A stretch of DNA of 64,000 nt from Pseudomonas sp. N40(2020) (GCF_014472415.1 NZ_JACSZV010000014.1:1-64000); one strand, 5' to 3'. Numbered from the stretch's first letter, positions 42,485 through 52,109 are shown. Numbers and translations: made by a program. Notes: generated by a model from the sequence alone, not told the origin.

Positions 42485-45400
42485 AGATTCTCGCCATTCG
42501 TTTGAAGAACCTCGCCTCGCTAGCCGGCCCGTTTGAGATCGATTTCACCGCTGAACCGCTGGCCAGCGCCGGTCTGTTCGCCATTACCGGCCCCACCGGC
42601 GCCGGCAAAAGTACCCTGCTCGACGCCTTGTGCCTGGCGCTGTTCGGCGCCGTGCCGCGTTTGAACAACACCGGCCGTGACGCCAAAGTCCCGGACGCCG
42701 ACGGCGAGATCGCCACCGGCGACCCGCGCACCTTGCTGCGCCGTGGTACCGGAGAAGGTTTTGCCGAGGTGGATTTTGTCGGTGTCGATGGCCGTCGCTA
42801 TCGCGCGCGCTGGGAAGCCAACCGCGCCCGGGAAAAGGCTGGCGGCAAGTTGCAGGCCAGTCGGCAGAGCCTGCGCGACATCGATCAGGATCAACTGCTC
42901 GCCAGCCAGAAAGGCGAATACAAAACGCAACTGGAAGCCGCGCTGGGTTTGAACTTCGAACAGTTCACCCGCGCCGTGCTGCTGGCTCAAAGCGAGTTCA
43001 GTGCGTTCCTCAAGGCTGACGACAACGACCGCAGCGAACTGCTGGAAAAACTTACCGACACCGCGCTGTACACCCGCCTCGGCCGTCGCGCCTTCGACAA
43101 GACCAAAGAAGCCCGCGAAGCGCACAAGCTGTTGCAGGATCAGGCCACCGGCGTCACGCCGCTGGCTCCCGAAGCACGCGCCGAGCTGGATGAGCGCTAC
43201 AACGCCGCGCAGCAACAGATGAAGTTGCAACAGGCGCAGCTCAAACAGCTGGAGCAGCAGCACAGCTGGCTCAAGGATTTACGTCTGTTGCAGGACGCGC
43301 AACAAGCCGCCGCCGAGCAACTGCACAGTGCCCAACAGCAAAGGGAAGGTCTGGCAGGTGAACGGTTAAAACTGACGCGACTGGAACAGCTCGGCCCACA
43401 ACGGCACAAGTTCGCACGCAAGACTGAACTCGACGCGCTCTTGTCCCCGCTGGCCGCGCAGATTGCCGCGCACACCCGGCAACACGCTGAACTGACTGAG
43501 CGCCAGACGCACCTGGAGCAAAACCTCGAGGCTGCGAAAGTCGCCCTGAGCGAAGCACAGCAACGGCAAACTGAAGGTGCCCCGCTGCTGCGTCAGGCCT
43601 TTGAAGAGCAAAGCACCCTCGCCCGTCTGGCCAAGGACGTTGCCCTCAGTGCCGAAGCAAAACAAAACGCGCAGCAGGCCTGCACCCAAGGCCAGAGCGC
43701 CATTGCGGCGCTGCTGGAAAAGCAGACTCAAGTCGCCGAACGCCTGCAAAAGATTGCCGCCGAACTGGAACAGAGCGCCCATCTCGCGCCGTTGAGCGAT
43801 GCGTGGAATGCCTACCGCGATCGCCTGCAACAGCTGATGTTGATCGGCAATCGCTTGAACAAGGGCCAGACCGAACTGGCCTCACTGGAGGAGAACGCCA
43901 GCCGCAGCGCCGAAACCTTCGCCACGCAGAAACAGCAACTGGAAGTGCTGTTCAAAGAGGCTGGCGCCGAGCCGGATGCCGTCGCCGAGCAGATCGGCAT
44001 CCTCGGCAATCTGTTACAGGACAACCGCAAACAGCTGCGCGCCATCGAAGACCTGTCACGCCTGTGGGCCACCCGACAGGATCTGGATAAACGCAGCACC
44101 GACCTGCAGCAGCGTCAGCTCAGCGCCCAGCAAGAACGCGAGCGCCTGACTCAGGACGGGGTGAAAACCAAGGCCGAACTGACCGTCGCCGAGCAAACCC
44201 TTAACGTCACCCGCGAGCTGCTTGAGCGTCAGCGTCTGGCGCGCAGTGCCAGTGTCGAAGAGCTGCGCGCGCAGTTGCAGGATGATCAGCCGTGCCCCGT
44301 GTGCGGCAGCAACGAACATCCGTATCACCAACCCGAAGCGCTGCTGCAAAGCCTCGGCCGCCACGATGAGAGCGAACAGGCCAACGCCCAGCAAGTGGTC
44401 GATCAGCTCAAGGAAAAGCTCATCGAACTGCGCGCCGAAGTCGGTGGCGTCATCGCACAGCAAAAAGAACTGCTGCAACAACAGGAGCAACTGGCCGCCC
44501 AGCAACAAGCGTTGGCGCCGAGTCTCGATGCTCACCCGCAAGCGGCGCAGTTGATGAACCAGGACGCCGACAAACGCGACACCTGGCTGACCCGGCAAAA
44601 CGAGCAGTTGAACCAGAGCATCACGCAGGATGAACAACGGCAAAAAGCCCTACTCACCCTGCAACAAGACGCCGCGCGTCTGACCCAGCAGTTGCGTCAG
44701 GCCGAAACCGCTCATCAGCAAGCGGCGCAGCATCTGAGCAATCAGCAGCGCGAATTGAGCAGCGACCGCCAGCGCCTAGATGAAGAACTCAGCGCGTTCG
44801 TTAACCTGCTGCCGGCCGACACGGTTGAGGCTCTACGCCATGAGCCGGCGGCGACGTTCATGCAGCTTGACCGGCAGATCGCCGAGCGCCTGACGCAAGT
44901 CGATCAGCAGAAAGAAGAACTGGCCGAACAGCTGCAACGCCAGCAGACGCTGGAGAAAGAACAGGATCGCCAGCAAACCCGCGTCCAGCAATTGCAAAAC
45001 GCCGAACAGCAGTTCAATGCCCTGGCCGAACAGCAGCAAACCTGCCAGCTACAACTCATGCAGTTGCTTGGCGAGCACAGCAGCGCCGAACACTGGCAGC
45101 AGCAACTGGAACAGGCCGTGGAGCAGGCGCGCAACGCTGAAACCACAACCGCTCAGGAACTGCAAAACGTGCGCACGCAACGCGTGCAAACCGCCGCCGA
45201 ACTCAAGGCGCAGCAGGAGCGTTTGCAGGCGCTGGAAATTGAAGACAAGGATCTGGCCAGCAAGATTGCCGACTGGCGCGCCCGTCATCCGGAGCTGGAT
45301 GACGGTGGCCTCGAAGATCTGCTGCGCGTCGACGACGGGCAAGTCGCTGAGCTGCGCCAACGCTTGCAGCTCAATGAAAAAGCCATCGAACAGGCCATGG

Positions 45401-46122
45401 TGCTGGTGCAGGAGCGCGACCAGCGCTTGCTCGATCATCAGGCCCAGCACAACGACAATCTCGATGCCGAGCAACTGGCCGGCGCCCTCGCCGATGTGCA
45501 AAACCAATTCAACGTCAGCGAGCAGCAATGCGCCGAACTGCGTGCTGAACAGGCCGAAGACCAGCGCCGACAGAACGCCAATCAGGCACTGGCGCAGCAG
45601 ATCGCCGACGCCTATGCCGAGTACCAGCGCTGGGCACGCCTGAGTGCCTTGATCGGTTCGGCCACCGGCGACACTTTCCGCAAGATTGCCCAGGCCTACA
45701 ACCTCGACTTGCTGGTGCATCACGCCAACGTGCAACTGCGCCAACTGGTCAAACGCTATCGTTTGAAGCGCGGCGGCAGCATGCTCGGCCTGTTGGTGAT
45801 GGACACGGAAATGGGCGATGAGCTGCGCTCGGTGCATTCGCTGTCCGGCGGCGAGACCTTCCTCGTATCGCTGGCGCTCGCGTTGGGGCTGGCGTCGATG
45901 GCGTCTAGCACGCTGAAAATCGAATCGCTGTTTATCGACGAAGGCTTTGGCAGCCTCGATCCGGAATCCCTGCAACTGGCGATGGATGCCCTCGACGGCT
46001 TGCAGGCCCAGGGCCGCAAGGTCGCGGTGATTTCCCACGTGCAGGAAATGCACGAGCGGATTCCGGTGCAGATTCAGGTGCAGCGTCAGGGCAACGGTTT
46101 GAGCACGTTGGAGGTGAAATGA
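42481..46122 (+). CDS. sbcC: Exonuclease SbcC (Rad50-like ATPase subunit)
   Basis: This 1213-residue SMC-type ATPase of the SbcCD complex has Walker A GPTGAGKST (37-45), two long Gln-rich coiled coils (about 200-590 and 620-1030), a zinc hook CPVC (C605, C608) at the coil apex, the ABC signature LSGGE (1121-1125) and Walker B LFIDEGFGSLD (about 1146-1156). It is coupled to sbcD upstream and overlaps the glutathione transferase-like gene downstream. Role: hairpin and double-strand-end processing. It may cut palindromes such as the many repeats in this genome. Confidence 0.96.
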   Translation: MKILAIRLKNLASLAGPFEIDFTAEPLASAGLFAITGPTGAGKSTLLDALCLALFGAVPRLNNTGRDAKVPDADGEIATGDPRTLLRRGTGEGFAEVDFVGVDGRRYRARWEANRAREKAGGKLQASRQSLRDIDQDQLLASQKGEYKTQLEAALGLNFEQFTRAVLLAQSEFSAFLKADDNDRSELLEKLTDTALYTRLGRRAFDKTKEAREAHKLLQDQATGVTPLAPEARAELDERYNAAQQQMKLQQAQLKQLEQQHSWLKDLRLLQDAQQAAAEQLHSAQQQREGLAGERLKLTRLEQLGPQRHKFARKTELDALLSPLAAQIAAHTRQHAELTERQTHLEQNLEAAKVALSEAQQRQTEGAPLLRQAFEEQSTLARLAKDVALSAEAKQNAQQACTQGQSAIAALLEKQTQVAERLQKIAAELEQSAHLAPLSDAWNAYRDRLQQLMLIGNRLNKGQTELASLEENASRSAETFATQKQQLEVLFKEAGAEPDAVAEQIGILGNLLQDNRKQLRAIEDLSRLWATRQDLDKRSTDLQQRQLSAQQERERLTQDGVKTKAELTVAEQTLNVTRELLERQRLARSASVEELRAQLQDDQPCPVCGSNEHPYHQPEALLQSLGRHDESEQANAQQVVDQLKEKLIELRAEVGGVIAQQKELLQQQEQLAAQQQALAPSLDAHPQAAQLMNQDADKRDTWLTRQNEQLNQSITQDEQRQKALLTLQQDAARLTQQLRQAETAHQQAAQHLSNQQRELSSDRQRLDEELSAFVNLLPADTVEALRHEPAATFMQLDRQIAERLTQVDQQKEELAEQLQRQQTLEKEQDRQQTRVQQLQNAEQQFNALAEQQQTCQLQLMQLLGEHSSAEHWQQQLEQAVEQARNAETTTAQELQNVRTQRVQTAAELKAQQERLQALEIEDKDLASKIADWRARHPELDDGGLEDLLRVDDGQVAELRQRLQLNEKAIEQAMVLVQERDQRLLDHQAQHNDNLDAEQLAGALADVQNQFNVSEQQCAELRAEQAEDQRRQNANQALAQQIADAYAEYQRWARLSALIGSATGDTFRKIAQAYNLDLLVHHANVQLRQLVKRYRLKRGGSMLGLLVMDTEMGDELRSVHSLSGGETFLVSLALALGLASMASSTLKIESLFIDEGFGSLDPESLQLAMDALDGLQAQGRKVAVISHVQEMHERIPVQIQVQRQGNGLSTLEVK

Positions 46123-46703
46123 ACACGCTGTATTCCTTCCGCCGCTGCCCCTACGCGATGAGGGCGCGGATGGCCCTGCGCTATTCGGGCGTGCCGGTAG
46201 ATATCGTCGAAGTAAGCCTCAAGGCCAAACCGGCCGAGATGCTGGCGATCTCGCCCAAGGGTACGGTGCCGGTGCTGGATGCGGATGGACGGGTGATCGA
46301 TGAGAGTCTGGAGATCATGCGCTGGGCGTTGGCACAGAATGATCCGCAGGATTGGCTGCTGGAGGGAGATGAGAGGATTGCCGACTTGATCGAAGCCAAT
46401 GATCAAGTGTTCAAGGTTCATCTCAATCGCTACAAGTACGCTGAGCGTTATCCCGAGCAGCCGATGGAGGTTTATCGCACGCAGGGTTCGTTGTTTCTGC
46501 AGAAGCTGGATGAGTTGCTGACGGATCGCGATTACTTGCTGGCTGATCGCCCATGTCTGGCGGATATCGCACTGCTGCCGTTCGTTCGCCAGTTCGCCCA
46601 CGTTGATCGCGATTGGTTTGCGCAGACGCCTTACGTACGCTTGCAAGCGTGGCTACAACACTTCCTCGAATCCGACCTCTTCACCTCGATCATGAAGAAG
46701 TAA
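46119..46703 (+). CDS. Glutathione S-transferase-like protein
   Basis: This 194-residue protein has an N-terminal thioredoxin-like glutathione-binding domain (MNTLYSFRRCPYAMRARMAL, with C10-PYA, and the cis-proline segment GTVPVL) and a helical C-terminal domain. The ESLEIM segment corresponds to the ES motif that binds the glutathione gamma-glutamyl group. It starts inside the end of sbcC with an ATGA overlap, so it is co-translated with the nuclease. A functional link to SbcCD is not known to me. Confidence 0.9.
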   Translation: MNTLYSFRRCPYAMRARMALRYSGVPVDIVEVSLKAKPAEMLAISPKGTVPVLDADGRVIDESLEIMRWALAQNDPQDWLLEGDERIADLIEANDQVFKVHLNRYKYAERYPEQPMEVYRTQGSLFLQKLDELLTDRDYLLADRPCLADIALLPFVRQFAHVDRDWFAQTPYVRLQAWLQHFLESDLFTSIMKK

Positions 46704-46716
46704 CCCCGGTAAAGGT

Positions 46717-46974
46717 TCAGGCCAAGACCTGGCACATGCCAAGTGCCATGCAATCCACTTCGAACGGCCCGAGAAAATCACCCGCAACTTTCACCGGTGG
46801 GTTGCCGGCCATCAGCCCCAGGGTATTGGCGCGTTCGATGTTATGCGCGATGTTGTGGTTGGCCTCTATGGCCCTTGCCAGCGCACCCACCGAGCCCTGA
46901 CCGACGCCCAGCAACGAAGCGCCGTTGGTCATGAACGCCAGACCTGCGATGACCCAAAGTCTGTAGCCTTTCAT
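46717..46974 (-). CDS. Small exported or membrane protein
   Basis: This 85-residue protein has a hydrophobic N-terminus (MKGYRLWVIAGLAFMTNGASLLGVGQG) that could be a signal peptide, then a helical region and FLGPFEVDCMALGMCQVLA with two cysteines at the end. Its ATG overlaps the stop of the upstream gene by four bases, so the two are made together. I do not recognise the family. Confidence 0.65.
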   Translation of the reverse strand: MKGYRLWVIAGLAFMTNGASLLGVGQGSVGALARAIEANHNIAHNIERANTLGLMAGNPPVKVAGDFLGPFEVDCMALGMCQVLA

Positions 46975-47183
46975 GCTCCGCCGACTCCTGCGAGTTCAGC
47001 CCGATCGACCATCACGCTTTGCGAACGGTGTTCAAACTGGATGCCGGGGTTGGCGACTTGAATCGGTGCGTCGAAGTTGTGTTCCATCTGCGATGAGACG
47101 CTGACGATCAGCACCAGAGCTAGGTAAAGACCGATGGCCAGGTAGGCGCCGCGTTTGGCAGAAGAGATGATTGCGCTGGCCAT
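46971..47183 (-). CDS. Small single-span membrane protein
   Basis: This 70-residue protein starts at 47183 (MASAIISSAKRGAYLAIGLYLALVLIVSVSSQ), with GGGAG eight bases upstream. One transmembrane segment at about 13-30 is followed by a short soluble tail (MEHNFDAPIQVANPGIQFEHRSQSVMVDRAEL). It is coupled to the 85-residue gene downstream. The longer frame to 47246 lacks a ribosome binding site. Function unknown. Confidence 0.65.
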   Translation of the reverse strand: MASAIISSAKRGAYLAIGLYLALVLIVSVSSQMEHNFDAPIQVANPGIQFEHRSQSVMVDRAELAGVGGA

Positions 47184-47340
47184 GGTGTTCTCCCGTGGGC
47201 ATGTTTCAGAGCCCACAGAATCGATCAAAAAAGCCGCGGTAACCACTCAGGGTTTCCCATAGTAACCATCAGCTTCGTTGATTATTTAGCCAGTCTATCC
47301 GGGTGCTTGAAGAAACCTATCGTGGTGCTTTGTGCACACG

Positions 47341-47511
47341 TGTAGGAGCTGCCGAAGGCTGCGATCTGATCGTTCCCATGCTCAGCGTGGGAATGCCTCT
47401 TGGGACGCTCTGCGTCCAGTGACGCGGAGCGTCACGGGCTGCGTTCCCACGCGGAGCGTGGGAACGATCCCAAGGGCAAGATCAAGACTGCAGCCTTCGG
47501 CAGCTCCTACA
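47341..47511. repeat. Family C palindrome nested inside a family A repeat
   Basis: Outer arms tgtaggagctgccgaaggct (from 47341) and agccttcggcagctcctaca (to 47511) belong to family A. Between them sits a complete family C element (47368-47469). Everything else in 47184-47534 is non-coding. Confidence 0.85.
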
Positions 47512-47534
47512 GGGAGTCGCGCGAGTCGGGCATT

Positions 47535-47714
47535 TTAGTGTTGGGCTTTGTGATCCAGCGCGGCGTAGAAATTGGCGCTCTGTTGCAGGTATTTCTGGGT
47601 GTAGCTCTGGGTGTGGGATTTTTTGCTGTTGATTTCAACGTTGGCGCTGGCTGGCAGAACCACGGTAGCGGAGATGGCGGAAGCGGCAATCACGGAGAAG
47701 AGATTGAAGTTCAT
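47535..47714 (-). CDS. Small exported protein
   Basis: This 59-residue protein starts at 47714 (MNFNLFSVIAASAISATVVLPASANVEINSKK), with a GAGGG-type ribosome binding site. The signal peptide probably ends after ASA, leaving a mature peptide of about 35 residues rich in Ser, Gln and Lys (SHTQSYTQKYLQQSANFYAALDHKAQH). The longer frame to 47768 is not supported. No family recognised. Confidence 0.6.
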   Translation of the reverse strand: MNFNLFSVIAASAISATVVLPASANVEINSKKSHTQSYTQKYLQQSANFYAALDHKAQH

Positions 47715-47844
47715 GGCGGTAACCCTCGTGTTCGGTTGGCTTGCTTGCCCGGTTGGGCTGTGGAGCAAACTTAACGCTCGAGGGTTGACCGCTTGAAATA
47801 CTTTGTAGCACTAGCAGTTATCAGCGCGATTAATACAAAGAGGC

Positions 47845-47866
47845 AGGCCCCGTGAACCGGGGCCTG
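47845..47866 (-). terminator. Terminator after the lactonase gene
   Basis: AGGCCCC and GGGGCCT arms around gtgaacc, five bases beyond the stop codon on the minus strand. A T-rich stretch (ctctttgtatt) follows in the transcript. Confidence 0.75.
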
Positions 47867-47870
47867 TGGC

Positions 47871-49046
47871 TTATTGTCGCACTAGAAACTTCAGGTCGCT
47901 CGGGGCGTCCATCGGCAGTTTTTGCACGGTTTTGCCGAGCAGACCAGTCTTGCCATCGCGTTCGACGACGACAATCTCGTTACTTTTCTGGTTGGCGATC
48001 AGCAGGAATTTACCGCTTGGATCGAGGCTGAATTCCCGTGGGTGATCACCTTCCACTGAACGTCGCTGCAGCTCTTTGAGCTGGCCGGTCGCCGGATCGA
48101 TAGCCAACACTAGCAACTGATTGGCAGTGCCACGGTTGCTGACATAGAGGAATTTGCCGTCGGCGGACGCGTGCAGAGCAGCCGCAGCTTTGTCTGAAGT
48201 CGGCTGGCCGGCCGCAAGATCGATCATTTGCGTCTGGGTCAGCACGCCGTCGTTGTAATCGAACACCGCAACCTGGGCGCTCATTTCCATGGTCAGCCAG
48301 GCGTGTTTACCGTCAGCGCTGAACAGCAGGTGACGCGGGCCGCTGCCTGCCGGCAAGGCCACTGCGGCCGTCATCGCTGGAGTCAGTGGCAGGTCCGGGT
48401 TGGCCTTCGGATCGAAGAGATAGACGAAGACTTTGTCCGCGCCCAAATCATTGGAGAACACGTAACGGCCGTCCGGCGAAGAAACCGTCGAGTGCACATG
48501 GTTCGACGCCTGACGCTCGGGATTGATCCGGCTCGCCGGGTGGGCGCTCATCTGCACCACCGGTTTGAGTTTGCCGTCGGCGCCGACCGGCAACACCGCG
48601 AGGGTGCCGCCCGGATCTTCCATCACCGAATAGTTGCTGACGAACAGATGGCTGGCGTCACCGCTCAGGCTCGAATGAGTCGGCTCATTGCCCAGGCTTT
48701 GCACCTGATTGATCAGGCTCAGGGCATGGGTTTTCGGATCGATCGCGTAACTGCTGACGCGACCGACCGGGTCGGTCTGGCCCGGGCCGTTTTCGTTGAC
48801 CACGAACAGACGTTTCTGGTCTTTGGACAGGGTCAGCCACGACGGGTTTTCGCTTTTGACCACTTGCAGCGGCTTGGCGGCAATCTGGCCGGTGGCACTG
48901 TCGAAGTTCATTCGATAGATGCCTTGGCTGGTGTCGGCAGTGTAGGAGCCGACCAGCAATTGATAGCTTTCGGCAGATGCCGTGGAAAGGCCCATCGCGC
49001 CGACACTGCCGGCCATCAACAGTGGCCAGAATTTACGCATTGTCAT
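47871..49046 (-). CDS. Lactonase-like seven-bladed beta-propeller protein
   Basis: This 391-residue exported protein of the 6-phosphogluconolactonase-like (Pgl/muconate lactonizing) propeller family has a signal peptide (MTMRKFWPLLMAGSVGAMGLSTASA) and repeated blades such as NPSWLTLSKDQKRLFVVNE, HVHSTVSSPDGRYVFSNDLGADKVFVY and GPRHLLFSADGKHAWLTME, plus the ending HPREFSLDPSGKFLLIANQKS. The start at 49046 has GAGGAAG seven bases upstream and overlaps the previous gene by 14 bases. The substrate is unknown. The periplasmic location argues against a pentose-phosphate role. Confidence 0.88.
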   Translation of the reverse strand: MTMRKFWPLLMAGSVGAMGLSTASAESYQLLVGSYTADTSQGIYRMNFDSATGQIAAKPLQVVKSENPSWLTLSKDQKRLFVVNENGPGQTDPVGRVSSYAIDPKTHALSLINQVQSLGNEPTHSSLSGDASHLFVSNYSVMEDPGGTLAVLPVGADGKLKPVVQMSAHPASRINPERQASNHVHSTVSSPDGRYVFSNDLGADKVFVYLFDPKANPDLPLTPAMTAAVALPAGSGPRHLLFSADGKHAWLTMEMSAQVAVFDYNDGVLTQTQMIDLAAGQPTSDKAAAALHASADGKFLYVSNRGTANQLLVLAIDPATGQLKELQRRSVEGDHPREFSLDPSGKFLLIANQKSNEIVVVERDGKTGLLGKTVQKLPMDAPSDLKFLVRQ

Positions 49047-49323
49047 CAGTTTCTTCCTCGTCGTTGCTGCCGCCAAAGGCTTCGCTGCAGACCAGGCGGT
49101 GTTCGCCGGAATCGCCAACGATCAACCAGCTCTGCAGCGTCACATCAAACATCGCTGCGTCAACCTGAGCAGGCGTGAATACCCAATGCTTGGCCGCTCG
49201 GCCATCAATGCATTCGATGTGCAGATTGTCGTCTTCGTCGAGGGAGAATTCGAAGGCGTGCAGGCCATCGATTTCGACCATATCGCAGTGTTCGAGGACG
49301 TCGAGAAGGGTTTGGGCAGTCAT
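49033..49323 (-). CDS. Small acidic protein (possibly DUF5629)
   Basis: This 96-residue acidic protein (MTAQTLLDVLEHCDMVEIDGLHAFEFSLDEDDNLHIECIDGRAAKHWVFTPAQVDAAMF) has a very acidic C-terminus (SNDEEETDDNA). From memory it resembles Pseudomonas proteins of DUF5629, but I could not check this. Its 3' end overlaps the start of the lactonase gene, so both are co-expressed. No function is known. Confidence 0.75.
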   Translation of the reverse strand: MTAQTLLDVLEHCDMVEIDGLHAFEFSLDEDDNLHIECIDGRAAKHWVFTPAQVDAAMFDVTLQSWLIVGDSGEHRLVCSEAFGGSNDEEETDDNA

Positions 49324-49382
49324 GGCAAACAGTCTTTCTAGGGGGAAAGCGCCAATGATAGCTCATTGTCGTACCCGGCCCC

Positions 49383-49472
49383 TGTAGGAGTGAGCCTGCT
49401 CGCGATGGCGGTGTGTCAGTTAACAGAGAGGTCGACTGAATGACCGCGATCGCGAGCAGGCTCACTCCTACA
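49383..49472. repeat. Palindromic repeat, family B
   Basis: tgtaggagtgagcctgctcg ... cgagcaggctcactcctaca with ggtgtgtcag in the spacer, between two genes on the minus strand. Confidence 0.88.
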
Positions 49473-49489
49473 GGTAATGACGGCGTGAG

Positions 49490-51070
49490 TTACAGAGCAT
49501 CGCGCGACGGTTTGCCGTCGACCAGTCGCTGAATACGCAACGGGTTGGCGTTTTTCAGCGGCTCAGGCAGCAAGCTGTCGGGGTAATTCTGGAAGCACAC
49601 CGGGCGCAGGAAGCGATCGATTGCCAAGGTTCCAACCGACGTGCCGCGCGCATCGGACGTCGCTGGATATGGCCCGCCATGCACCATCGAATCACACACT
49701 TCTACACCGGTCGGATAACCGTTGAGCAGAATCCGCCCGACCTTTTGTTCCAGCAGTGGCGTCAGTTCCGCGAACTGCTCAAAGTCCGCCGGCTCGCCAA
49801 TGATGGTCGCAGTGAGCTGGCCATGCAGCCCATTGAGCGCGGCGCTGAGCTGCGCCTGATCAGCGACCTCGACAATCACCGTGGTCGGACCGAACACTTC
49901 TTCCTGCAGCACTTCATCGCCATCGATCAACAGGCTGACATCAGCCTTGAACAACTGCGGCTGGGCCTGATTGCCCTGCTGTGGATGACCGGCCAGATGC
50001 TCGATACCGGAATGCGCCAGGAGTTTCTGCAAGCCTTTGCCGTAACTGCCGAGGGTGCCGGCGTTGAGCATGGTTTGCGCCGGTTGATCGCCGATCAGCC
50101 CGGCGACCTGTTGCACGAACGCAGTGAATTGCGGCGAGCGGATACCGATGACCAGGCCCGGATTGGTACAGAACTGACCGCAGCCCTGCACCACCGATGC
50201 GGTGAGGTCACGAGCCACGGTTTCCGAACGCGCAGCCAACGCCTGGGGCAGGACGATCACCGGGTTGATGCTCGACATCTCGGCAAACACCGGAATCGGT
50301 TGCGGGCGAGCAGCGGCCATGTCGCACAACGCCCGACCGCCCTTGAGCGAGCCGGTGAAGCCCACCGCCTGAATCGCCGGATGCTTGACCAGCCACTCGC
50401 CGACGCCACCGCCGTAGACCATGTTGAACACGCCGGCTGGCATCGCGGTTTTTTCCGCCGCGCGAATCAGCGCATCGGAGACCAGTTCAGCCGTGGCCAT
50501 GTGGCCACTGTGGGCCTTGAACACCACCGGGCAACCGGCCGCCAGTGCCGAAGCGGTGTCGCCGCCTGCGGTGGAGAACGCCAACGGAAAGTTGCTCGCA
50601 CCAAACACGGCAACCGGGCCGAGGCCGATGCGGTACTGACGCAGATCCGGACGCGGCAATGGCTGACGATCCGGCAGCGGCAGGTCGATGCGCGCGCCAT
50701 AGAAATCGCCACGGCGCAGCACTTTGGCAAACAGGCGCATCTGGCCGCTGGTGCGACCGCGCTCGCCCTGGATACGCCCGGCCGGCAACGCGGTTTCGCG
50801 GCAGACAACGGCGACGAAATCATCACCAAGCGCGTCCAGTTCATCGGCAATCGCATCAAGGAACTGCGCGCGACGTTCAGCGCTGAGGCTGCGATAAGCC
50901 GGGTACGCGGCAGCGGCGGCCTTGGCGGCGGCGTCGACTTCCTGCTCGGTGGCCTGAATGAAATCGTGGGGCAGTTGCTCCCCCGTCGAGGCGTCAACGC
51001 TGTGCAGTTTGACGTTGCCGGCAGCGCTGCGCTGACCGCCGATGTAGTTGTGACCGAGAATCTGAGTCAT
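49490..51070 (-). CDS. 2,5-dioxovalerate (alpha-ketoglutarate semialdehyde) dehydrogenase
   Basis: It oxidises alpha-ketoglutarate semialdehyde to 2-oxoglutarate with NAD(P), the last step of the non-phosphorylative pentose and hexarate pathways. The 526 residues hold the aldehyde dehydrogenase fold with GFTGSLKGGRALCD for cofactor binding, the general base in VFAEMSSINPV and the catalytic cysteine in GCGQFCTNPGLV. The length and the initial MTQILGHNYIGGQRSAAG fit the ketoglutarate semialdehyde subgroup. It starts nine bases after the AraD1 stop codon, whose TAA forms part of the Shine-Dalgarno TAAGGAG. Confidence 0.93.
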   Translation of the reverse strand: MTQILGHNYIGGQRSAAGNVKLHSVDASTGEQLPHDFIQATEQEVDAAAKAAAAAYPAYRSLSAERRAQFLDAIADELDALGDDFVAVVCRETALPAGRIQGERGRTSGQMRLFAKVLRRGDFYGARIDLPLPDRQPLPRPDLRQYRIGLGPVAVFGASNFPLAFSTAGGDTASALAAGCPVVFKAHSGHMATAELVSDALIRAAEKTAMPAGVFNMVYGGGVGEWLVKHPAIQAVGFTGSLKGGRALCDMAAARPQPIPVFAEMSSINPVIVLPQALAARSETVARDLTASVVQGCGQFCTNPGLVIGIRSPQFTAFVQQVAGLIGDQPAQTMLNAGTLGSYGKGLQKLLAHSGIEHLAGHPQQGNQAQPQLFKADVSLLIDGDEVLQEEVFGPTTVIVEVADQAQLSAALNGLHGQLTATIIGEPADFEQFAELTPLLEQKVGRILLNGYPTGVEVCDSMVHGGPYPATSDARGTSVGTLAIDRFLRPVCFQNYPDSLLPEPLKNANPLRIQRLVDGKPSRDAL

Positions 51071-51079
51071 GGGATCTCC

Positions 51080-52072
51080 TTAAAGGGTGCCGATGCTGCC
51101 CGGTTCGAAAGCCGCTTCGACCGGAGCAATGCCGTTGACCAGTGGCGCGCCGAATTCGGCCTGGCTGATTTCAAACACATCACCCGGCTGAGTGCGGATG
51201 CCATCGGCGAACGACAGCGTCGCGGTGCCGAAGAAATGAATGTGCACGTCGCCGGGACGCAAAAACTGGCTGTACTTGAAGTGGTGGTATTCGAGGTTGG
51301 CCAGGCTGTGGCACATGTTGGCCTCGCCGCTGAGGAACTGGTTCTGCCACAACACTTCACCGTTACGCAGGATGCGACTGGTGCCTGCAAGGTGTTGGGG
51401 TAGCTCACCGACGCGAAGTTCCGGGCCATAACTGCAACTGCGCAATTTCGAGTGGGCCAGGTACAGGTAATTCTTGCGTTCCATGACGTGGTCGGAGAAC
51501 TCGTTGCCGACCGCGAAGCCCAGGCGATAAGGCTTGCCGTCGTGACCGATGATGTACAGGCCGGCCATCTCCGGCTCTTCGCCAGCGTCTTCGGCAAATG
51601 ACGGCAGCGGAAACGGTTGGCCCGGACGCACGACGATGCTGCCGTCGCCCTTGTAGAACCACTCGGGCTGTACACCGGCCTGCCCTGTCGCTGGTTTACC
51701 GCCCTCCACGCCCCATTTGAAGATGCGCATGGTGTCGGTCATCGCTGCTTCGTCGCCGGCCTGCTGGTGCATTTTGTCCCGCGCCGAGGCGCTGCCCAGA
51801 TGGGTCAGCCCAGTGCCGCTGACCAGCAGGTGCGCGGGGTCCGGGTGATCGAGCGGCGGCAGGATGCGCAGGTCTTTGAGCAATTGCGCATAGTCGTGAC
51901 TGTTGCCCAGGCCGAGGGTTTGTACTTGCTGCTCCAGAGTGCCGCCAGCTTCGATGGCGGCCAGTGCCAGATCGCGTGTGGTGCGAGCGTCTTGTACTTC
52001 GCGCACCAGACCGTCCTCGACCACGCCGACGCGGCGCTCGCCGTTGCTTAATTCGAATTGAACCAGATGCAT
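51080..52072 (-). CDS. AraD1-family protein, 2-keto-3-deoxy sugar acid dehydratase
   Basis: This 330-residue enzyme of the fumarylacetoacetate hydrolase superfamily probably converts 2-keto-3-deoxy-L-arabonate (or a related acid) to alpha-ketoglutarate semialdehyde. Visible features are the metal-site region GDGSIVVRPGQPFPLPSFAEDAGEEPEMAGLYIIGHDGKPYRLGFAVGNEFSDHVMERKNYLYLAHSKLRSCSYGPEL, with acidic residues of the E-x-E type, and AGGAG eight bases before the start. It lies between the MFS gene and the dehydrogenase, all on the minus strand. The exact substrate is inferred from the neighbours. Confidence 0.88.
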   Translation of the reverse strand: MHLVQFELSNGERRVGVVEDGLVREVQDARTTRDLALAAIEAGGTLEQQVQTLGLGNSHDYAQLLKDLRILPPLDHPDPAHLLVSGTGLTHLGSASARDKMHQQAGDEAAMTDTMRIFKWGVEGGKPATGQAGVQPEWFYKGDGSIVVRPGQPFPLPSFAEDAGEEPEMAGLYIIGHDGKPYRLGFAVGNEFSDHVMERKNYLYLAHSKLRSCSYGPELRVGELPQHLAGTSRILRNGEVLWQNQFLSGEANMCHSLANLEYHHFKYSQFLRPGDVHIHFFGTATLSFADGIRTQPGDVFEISQAEFGAPLVNGIAPVEAAFEPGSIGTL

Positions 52073-52109
52073 ATTTTTCTCCTATTCATCAAAAACACCG
52101 CAGATCCCT

